Under the pieces are notes generated by a model. That model had not been told where the DNA came from. It made no database searches and saw only the letters and a program-made list of their open reading frames with translations. The translations under genes and the position numbers were made by a program. Of a stretch of DNA of 64,000 bases, positions 63,794-64,000 are shown piece after piece (position 1 is the first letter of the stretch; every line of letters begins with the position of its first letter). Source of the stretch: an uncultured Flavobacteriales bacterium (GTDB taxonomy: Bacteria > Bacteroidota > Bacteroidia > Flavobacteriales > Schleiferiaceae); assembly GCA_913055685.1 (NCBI GenBank), contig CAJXKC010000001.1:806001-870000 (forward strand). The letters are read 5' to 3'.

Positions 63794-64000
63794 ATGTTGC
63801 AAAAGCTTGGATTGGATAAATGGATAATGCTAGGGGCCTTAATGGTCCTTAGCCTATCTTGTGTAGAGGAGGATAAAGGTGATGCTGCAGTTCAGGATAA
63901 TTTCGATCGCCAGGCGCTGCTTAGCTTTTGGGCCGATGAGATTATCATTCCGGCGTATGAAAACTATAGCGAGGAACTAGGGCAATTTGATAGTCTAGTT
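63794..64000 (+). CDS. Imelysin-family (M75) lipoprotein, 5' fragment
   Basis: The gene starts at ATG 63794 and runs off the right edge; 69 residues are visible. A signal with lipobox VLSLSC (Cys near 23) precedes an acidic linker and LLSFWADEIIIPAYENYSEELGQFDSLV, the first helix of imelysin-like proteins. It is 7 bp after the DUF4856 gene, a typical pair in putative iron-uptake operons of Bacteroidetes. The GxHxxE motif would lie beyond the edge, so it cannot be checked. Confidence 0.8.
   Translation, partial: MLQKLGLDKWIMLGALMVLSLSCVEEDKGDAAVQDNFDRQALLSFWADEIIIPAYENYSEELGQFDSLV

Overview
The window looks like a chromosomal stretch of a free-living, probably marine member of the Bacteroidota (Flavobacteriia-like). 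The evidence is a SusC/SusD pair, Bacteroidetes-type promoters (TTTG or TTG, about 20 nt, then TAnnTTTG), a secreted protein with a Por/type IX C-terminal sorting domain, DUF4270 and DUF2723 proteins, a single-domain GT5 protein, ferredoxin-linked 2-oxoacid oxidoreductase (KorAB), and many small lipoproteins with Bacteroidetes-style lipoboxes. No transposase, integrase, phage gene or CRISPR array was seen, so most of the window is ordinary core or metabolic chromosome.

Positions 1-18.9 kb form one coherent maltose/maltodextrin locus. It holds the 3' end of a GH13 enzyme (+). A minus-strand operon follows with two exported GH13 amylases and an SLC45/GPH-like sugar transporter. A second minus-strand operon, in transcription order, is pfkA, gap, a BadF-type sugar kinase, beta-phosphoglucomutase and a GH65 maltose phosphorylase. 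A Nudix-related (NrtR-type) regulator and a SusC-SusD-lipoprotein-surface protein operon run on the plus strand. The inferred flow is: SusCD imports oligosaccharide, the GH13 enzymes trim it, the transporter brings maltose inside, maltose phosphorylase makes glucose plus beta-glucose-1-phosphate, and PgmB and the kinase feed glycolysis. The same palindrome, GTGTA-N5-TACAC, lies in the promoter regions of the two minus-strand operons, the regulator and susC (three sites, at 5948, 11904 and 12943). This looks like the operator of a local regulon that also includes two glycolytic genes, and it is the most interesting finding here.

From 18.9 to 24.5 kb is an RND efflux operon. From 24.6 to 29.9 kb are an MsbA-like ABC exporter, methylmalonyl-CoA epimerase, a repeat lipoprotein divergent from an ECF sigma/anti-sigma pair, and a HAD phosphatase. 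tRNA-Ile2(CAT) follows. Next come a lipoprotein/outer-membrane protein pair, a GT5-DUF4270-glmS operon, panC-panD with a flippase-like membrane protein, radA, Mrp/NBP35 and NifU-like Fe-S factors, and korAB (36.7-45.0 kb). A sigma54 two-component system sits beside a rod-shaped RNA candidate of 6S type (47.97-48.11 kb). It is followed by a MacB-like ABC system, an M61 peptidase, a rhodanese-rhodanese-thioredoxin cassette, a polysaccharide deacetylase and a DUF2723 membrane protein.

tRNA-Gln(TTG) at 58.1 kb is followed by three 131-bp tandem repeats rich in hairpins. The window ends with a large MAM/FN3/PKD secreted protein and the start of a DUF4856 lipoprotein-imelysin (putative iron uptake) operon. 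All identities come from reading motifs by eye; no database search was run.
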